Part shown: in pieces, positions 8,597 to 12,352 of the stretch
Position numbering within the stretch: the stretch's first letter is position 1
Layout: the number at the start of each line of letters is the position of its first letter
NCBI GenBank assembly: GCA_022837365.1
Contig: JALHHV010000153.1
Location: 1-12,352 of the forward strand
DNA length: 12,352 nt
Direction: 5' to 3'
From: Desulfovibrio sp.
GTDB lineage: Bacteria > Desulfobacterota > Desulfovibrionia > Desulfovibrionales > Desulfovibrionaceae
Position numbers and translations under genes: made by a program
The notes under the pieces: generated by a model
Databases searched by the model: none
Told to the model about the DNA's origin: nothing
The model's input: the letters and a program-made list of their open reading frames with translations, nothing else

Positions 8597-9287
8597 ATGG
8601 CTAAAAAGACCATGGATGCCCAGACTGATGGTGTTGAAGGGCAGGAAGCCCTTGCTGCGGAAGCCGCCGAAACCGCCGAAACGGCGGAAGCCGCCCCCTG
8701 CGGCTGCCCCTCGGAATGCGACATCGACGCCATCATCCGCAAGCGGGTGTACGCGGCCATCGGCATCGGCTTCATCCCCGTGCCGCTGGTGGATTTCGCG
8801 GGCCTGACCGCCGTGCAGTTGGAACTGATCCACGCCCTGTCCAAGGCGCACGGCGTGGAATTCAGGAAGGAACGCGTCAAGTCCATCATCTCCTCGCTGT
8901 GCGGGGGCGTGCTGACCACGGCCAGCGTGCCGCTGGCGGCCTCGCTGTTCAAGAGCATCCCCATCATCGGCCTTACGGCGGGGGCGGCCACCATCAGCAT
9001 CATGGGCGGGGCCTCCACCTACGCGCTGGGCTGGGTGTTCGACCGCCACTTCCGCAACGGCGGCACGCTGAAGAACTTCGACTCGCAGGAAGCCAAGGCC
9101 TACTTCAAGACCAAGATGGACGAAGGCAAGAACCTGGTGGGCCGCATGAAGCAGAAGATCGGCAAGGGCCAGCCGGAAGCGGCCGCGCCCTTCCGGTGGC
9201 TTTTCCGCATGGTCCGGCCAGGCCGGGACCACGGAACCGCAACGCCCGAAGCCCTTCGCCGCGCCCCGCCGGACGGCACGCACCTGA
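8597..9287 (+). CDS. DUF697 membrane protein, 3' end uncertain (probable frameshift)
   Basis: ATG 8597 follows GAGG (8585-8588) with 8 nt spacing. Residues 20-33 are a Glu/Ala/Thr repeat and residues 35-41 form CGCPSEC (C-x-C-x3-C). The DUF697 core follows: AAIGIGFIPVPLVDFAGLTAVQLELI (52-78), YGVEF-like HGVEF, SIISSLCGGV, then hydrophobic IPIIGLTAGAATISIMGGAS (121-140), TYALGWVFDRHF, and NGGTLKNFD with a charged C-terminal helix to about 190. DUF697 occurs in inner-membrane proteins often linked to GTPases or stress; its function is unknown. In its own frame there is no stop until 10900, which would run through the whole transporter gene. One surplus base, or a loss of 2 mod 3, between about 9165 and 9235 would lead to TGA at 9285-9287, 21 nt before the transporter start. 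I give that end as most likely, about 229 residues. Confidence 0.7.
8666..8692 (+). repeat. Three degenerate 9-nt units encoding AET/AET/AEA
   Basis: GCCGAAACC, GCCGAAACG and GCGGAAGCC in tandem and in frame. They form an acidic, probably disordered N-terminal segment of the DUF697 protein before its cysteine motif. Such units can vary in copy number by slippage. Confidence 0.6.
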
Positions 9288-9308
9288 ACCCCAAGGCTTA
9301 CGGACTTC

Positions 9309-11027
9309 ATGCTGCAACTGAAGGAATCGCACTTTCTGAAGCTGCTCTGGACGCAGGCCGGCGACGAGGGCGCAAGGCTCGTCGCCGCGTGCCTGGCCTC
9401 GGGGGTGATGCAGGGGCTTGCCGTGTTCACCGTCCTGCAGGGGCTGGAACAGCTGTCCGGCGACGGCATACGCTTCCACACCTTCCTAGCGTTCCTGCTT
9501 TGCCTGGGGTCGTTCTACTTCCTGTTCCGGTACATCACCGGCCGTTCGGCGCAGATCGCCCTGCGCGGCATCATGGAATGGCGCATGCGCATCGCCACCA
9601 AGCTGCGCGGCATCTCGCTGCTGGAATACGAACGGCTGGACAAGGGCCGCATCCAGGCCGCCCTGCTGGACGGGCGGGACATGGTGGTGGAGGCCGCGCG
9701 CATGCTCATGGCCTCTGCCGCCAACACGGTCATGATCCTGGTGGCCTGCGTCAAGATGGCCACCGTGTCCCTGGCGGGCACCCTGGGGGTGTTCGCCTTC
9801 ATGACCATGGGGCTGCTGGTGTTCCTGCGGCTGATCAACAGCGTGCAGGCCCAGATGGGTCCGGCCATGCAGGCCGACATGCGCTTCAGCGGCAGCCTGC
9901 GCGACCTGCACAAAGGGTTGCAGCAGCTCAAGGTGCACAAGCCCAAGACCACCGACCTGTTCGGCGGCCAGATCATCCCCGGCCTGGACGCCGCCTCGGA
10001 CGCGCGCGCCCGGACCGAGCAGCGGCACGCCCTCGGCATCTCGTTCTTCGCCATGTTCAACCTGCTGATCCTGGGGCTGGTGCTGTTCCTCATGCCCGGC
10101 TTCCTGGGCCTCGAGCCGGAGGAAACCTCCACCCTGCTGGTGCTGTGCATGTTCAGCCTCAGCCCGCTGATCAGCCTGGTCACCTTCGTGCCACTGATGA
10201 CCAAGGTGGAGATGAACCTTCAGGAACTGGCCAGCGTGGAGGCCCGGCTGGACGCCGTGACCGAACCCTTCGAGCGGCGGGGCGTGGAGGCGCGCTGGCA
10301 GCACGCCGACCCGGACGTGCCGGGCTTCGAATCGCTGGCCATGCGCGACATCCGCTTCGACTACCACGACCCCAACGGCATGCGGGTCTTCGGCATCCGG
10401 GTGGACCAATTCGCGCTGCGCAAGGGCGAACTGGTGTTCATCCGGGGCGGCAACGGCTCCGGCAAGTCCACGTTCATGAAGGTGCTCTCGGGCCTGTACG
10501 CGCCGCAGACGGGCGACATCCACCTCAACGGCGCGCTGGTTTCGGACATGCACATGGAGGCCTACCGCAACCTGTTCACCGTGGTGCCCACCGACTACCA
10601 CCTGTTCCCGCGCCCGCTGGGGCTGCACGTTTCGGCGGAACGGCTGCACGGGGTGCTGCGCGCCATGCGCATGGAGACCAAGGTGCACCTGCTGGAGGAC
10701 GGTTCGTTCTCCACGCTGGACCTGTCCGCCGGGCAGCGCAAGCGGCTGGCCCTGGCCTGCGCCCTGCTGGAAGGCCGCGAGGTGTACCTGTTCGACGAGG
10801 TGGCGGCGGACTTCGACCCCGCCTTCCGCCGTCATTTCTACGAGGAACTGCTGCCCGGCATCACCCGGCAGGGGGGCACGGTCCTGGCCATCTCCCATGA
10901 CGACAGGTACTTCCACGTCGCGGACAGGGTGCTGACCATGCGCGAGGGCGTCTTTGCCGACGCCGCGCCCGACGCCGCCACCGGCGATACCGGCGATACC
11001 GGCGGAACAGGTGGGGGGACGGCATGA
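9309..11027 (+). CDS. Cyclic-peptide-export type ABC transporter (fused membrane and ATPase domains)
   Basis: A 572-residue inner-membrane half-transporter, expected to act as a homodimer exporting the NRP product; it resembles the SyrD/PvdE group. Six hydrophobic segments lie at about 23-45, 57-76, 130-150, 155-174, 243-266 and 273-297. The ATPase domain starts near 340: Walker A G380-G-N-G-S-G-K386-S, signature L472-S-A-G-Q, Walker B Y-L-F-D496-E497, and H-loop H530 in ISHDDRYF. Thus all ATP-hydrolysis residues are present. There is no N-terminal peptidase domain, which argues against a bacteriocin processing transporter. ATG 9309 is the only good start after the in-frame TGA at 9285; its ribosome site is weak. 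The C-terminus ends in a Gly/Asp/Thr repeat. The stop overlaps the next start as ATGA. Confidence 0.94.
   Translation: MLQLKESHFLKLLWTQAGDEGARLVAACLASGVMQGLAVFTVLQGLEQLSGDGIRFHTFLAFLLCLGSFYFLFRYITGRSAQIALRGIMEWRMRIATKLRGISLLEYERLDKGRIQAALLDGRDMVVEAARMLMASAANTVMILVACVKMATVSLAGTLGVFAFMTMGLLVFLRLINSVQAQMGPAMQADMRFSGSLRDLHKGLQQLKVHKPKTTDLFGGQIIPGLDAASDARARTEQRHALGISFFAMFNLLILGLVLFLMPGFLGLEPEETSTLLVLCMFSLSPLISLVTFVPLMTKVEMNLQELASVEARLDAVTEPFERRGVEARWQHADPDVPGFESLAMRDIRFDYHDPNGMRVFGIRVDQFALRKGELVFIRGGNGSGKSTFMKVLSGLYAPQTGDIHLNGALVSDMHMEAYRNLFTVVPTDYHLFPRPLGLHVSAERLHGVLRAMRMETKVHLLEDGSFSTLDLSAGQRKRLALACALLEGREVYLFDEVAADFDPAFRRHFYEELLPGITRQGGTVLAISHDDRYFHVADRVLTMREGVFADAAPDAATGDTGDTGGTGGGTA
10983..11009 (+). 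repeat. 9-nt tandem units encoding GDT-GDT-GGT
   Basis: GGCGATACC twice, then the diverged GGCGGAACA, in frame at the transporter's C-terminal end and followed by GGGTA and stop. The tail lies after the H-loop and has no known catalytic role; it is probably a flexible slippage-derived extension. Confidence 0.7.
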
Positions 11028-11503
11028 GACCACGCATCTTCGCAATGGCGGTCCTGCTCTGCCTCTGCTTCGTCCTGCCATCGACCGCGCGGGACCTGCG
11101 GGGTAATTCGAACATCAATTTCGTGCGCGAACTGTACAGAAAGGTCAGCGCCACCATCCCTTCCGTGGTGAACGCGAAAGGCAACGAGGAAGCCATACGC
11201 AGCAGGCTGAAATGCTACGAGGAATACCACGAATACTCGCAGCGCATCCACATCTGCAACAATGCGTACACCAAGAAGATCGTGCGCCTGGCCCGCGAGT
11301 CCGTCCGTTCGCGCCCCAGCCTTGGCGAGTTCGCCTACAACGTGAGCATGTGCCCGATATTGCACAACCTGTGCATGGGACAGACGGAAAATGACAAGGA
11401 GCACTGCATCCTGTTCGAAAGGCAGTGCATAGACTACACGCTCGACACCTTCTGGCGCGGCGCCGCCCAGTACACGCAACAAACCTACCGGTTGGATCAA
11501 TGA
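11024..11503 (+). CDS. Small secreted six-cysteine protein, unknown function
   Basis: 159 residues, not recognised as any family. A Sec signal peptide covers residues 1-22 (R2/R4, hydrophobic run FAMAVLLCLCFVL, cleavage after S-T-A22). The mature part has exactly six cysteines: C64, C78, C110, C117, C128 and C135, the last four forming twin C-x6-C pairs. This fits three disulfides in a periplasmic or secreted helical protein. It is rich in Tyr, Arg and Glu and has no transmembrane segment after the signal. The start ATG overlaps the transporter stop (ATGA), with a G-rich ribosome site (AGGTGGGGGG) just before it, and its own stop overlaps the SPFH start (ATGA). It is therefore made together with an exporter and a prohibitin-like protein. 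Its codon use is somewhat less GC-biased than its neighbours (several ATA codons). A role in immunity, peptide binding or envelope support is possible but unproven. Confidence 0.85.
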   Translation: MRPRIFAMAVLLCLCFVLPSTARDLRGNSNINFVRELYRKVSATIPSVVNAKGNEEAIRSRLKCYEEYHEYSQRIHICNNAYTKKIVRLARESVRSRPSLGEFAYNVSMCPILHNLCMGQTENDKEHCILFERQCIDYTLDTFWRGAAQYTQQTYRLDQ

Positions 11504-12352
11504 ACAGACTCTTCACCGATCTGCGCGACAGGGTGCGCCGGAACCGCGTCAGGCTTGTGTGCATCGGCGTCGTCACGGCGCTGGTCATCATCTTCCTGTG
11601 GCCCAGCATGGTCATCACCATCCGGCCCGGCGAACTCGGCGTGCTGTATTCGCGCTTCTTCGGCGGCACCATCCTCGACAGGACCTACGAGGAAGGCATC
11701 CACATCATCCAGCCGTGGGACATCCTGTACGTCTACGACGTGCGCGTGCAGGAAGAGACCCAGAACATCGACGTGCTGACGGTGGACGGCCTGCCCATCA
11801 ACGTCCAGGTGTCGCTGCGGTACCAGCTGATCCGCGACAGGCTGCCCACCCTGCACCAGAACATCGGCCCCAACTACCGCAACAAGATCGTCATTCCCAT
11901 CATGACCTCCGCCGTGCGCCAGACCATCAGCAACTACAGGCCCAACGACCTGTACTCCACCGCCCGGCAGGAGTTGCAGGACCAGATGCTGGTGGACGCC
12001 ATAGAGGAAATGGGCCGCATTCCCATCATGATCCACGGGTTCGTGGTGAAAAGCATCACCCTGCCGGAGGTGCTGCGCAAGGCCATAGAAGACAAGCTGG
12101 TCGCGGAGCAGAACTACCTGCGCTACAACTACCTGCTGCTCGAAGCCACGCAGGAGGCCAAGCGCAAGGCCATCGAGGGCCAGGGAATCCAGCTGTACCA
12201 GGAACTGGTGAACCGCCACATGACGCAGGACTTCCTGCGCCATGAAGGCATCAAGGCCACCCGCGACCTGGCCGCGTCGCCCAACGCCAAGATCGTGGTG
12301 GTGGGGGGCAGGGACGGCCTGCCGCTGATCCTGAACACCGAAACCCAGCCCG
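11500..12352 (+). CDS. Prohibitin-like SPFH/Band 7 membrane protein, 3' end beyond window
   Basis: 284 codons are visible before the edge, with no stop. A basic N-terminus (MNRLFTDLRDRVRRNRVR) is followed by one membrane segment at about 19-36. Then comes a Band 7 domain: ITIRPGELGVLYSRFFGG, EEGIHIIQPW, NIDVLTVDGLPINVQVSLRYQL, LPTLHQNIGPNY and the VVKSITLPEVLRKAIEDKL block. A helical, charged stretch (about 190-260, coiled-coil-like) leads to SPNAKIVVVGGRDGLPLIL, which matches the prohibitin C-terminal SPN-K-xxVGG-GLPLIL pattern, so only a few residues are probably missing. SPFH proteins form large rings on the membrane and often sequester or protect other membrane proteins. The start overlaps the preceding stop as ATGA, so it is translationally coupled to the export genes. 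Confidence 0.92.
   Translation, partial: MNRLFTDLRDRVRRNRVRLVCIGVVTALVIIFLWPSMVITIRPGELGVLYSRFFGGTILDRTYEEGIHIIQPWDILYVYDVRVQEETQNIDVLTVDGLPINVQVSLRYQLIRDRLPTLHQNIGPNYRNKIVIPIMTSAVRQTISNYRPNDLYSTARQELQDQMLVDAIEEMGRIPIMIHGFVVKSITLPEVLRKAIEDKLVAEQNYLRYNYLLLEATQEAKRKAIEGQGIQLYQELVNRHMTQDFLRHEGIKATRDLAASPNAKIVVVGGRDGLPLILNTETQP

Noticed and set aside
8597..10900. A single 767-residue protein starting with DUF697
   Set aside because: The part beyond about 9300 lies in the wrong frame of the exporter gene and is low-complexity Arg/Pro/Ala/Gly sequence. A frameshift near 9165-9235 is simpler.
9486..11081. Minus-strand open frame of 531 codons
   Set aside because: Antisense to the exporter, which has all ATPase motifs; the translation is a His/Gln/Val-rich shadow.

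Overview
The window is high-GC bacterial DNA with strong G/C preference at third codon positions. Signal peptides, an inner-membrane exporter, a prohibitin-like protein and a DUF697 protein point to a Gram-negative host. Gene style and content resemble Desulfovibrionaceae, but that placement is an impression from gene content and was not tested. The region reads as part of a nonribosomal peptide (NRP) biosynthesis and export cluster, cut at both ends.

Layout. Positions 1-4193, minus strand: the 5' part (1397 codons, C-terminus outside the window) of an NRPS with domain order C-A-T-C. Its adenylation pocket reads D-A-S-T-I-A-A-V-C-K, closest to tyrosine/phenylalanine codes. Positions 4194-4569: a divergent intergenic region with two short palindromes, a candidate plus-strand promoter and a hairpin in the leader. 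From 4570 to the window end, all on the plus strand: a KamA-family radical SAM/PLP 2,3-aminomutase, a type II thioesterase, a damaged Sfp-type phosphopantetheinyl transferase, a periplasmic substrate-binding protein (PF04392-like), a DUF697 membrane protein with an uncertain 3' end, a cyclic-peptide-export type ABC transporter, a small secreted six-cysteine protein, and a prohibitin/SPFH protein cut by the window edge. Several junctions are 4-nt stop/start overlaps, so most of this is probably one operon.

How the parts may work together (inference). The aminomutase would supply a beta-amino acid, the NRPS would assemble it with an aromatic residue, the thioesterase would clear misprimed carrier domains, the PPTase (if functional) would prime them, and the ABC transporter would move the product across the inner membrane. 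The substrate-binding protein, DUF697 protein, secreted cysteine protein and SPFH protein form an unusual envelope module whose role is unknown. The aminomutase lacks the aspartates that hold lysine in lysine 2,3-aminomutase, so its product is probably not beta-lysine.

Three places look damaged or mis-sequenced: the NRPS adenylation domain lacks its A2 motif, the PPTase has a deletion plus frameshift, and the DUF697 gene has no credible stop in its own frame. They could reflect decay of the cluster or errors in GC-rich sequence, and raw reads would decide. No rRNA, tRNA, IS element or CRISPR array was seen.
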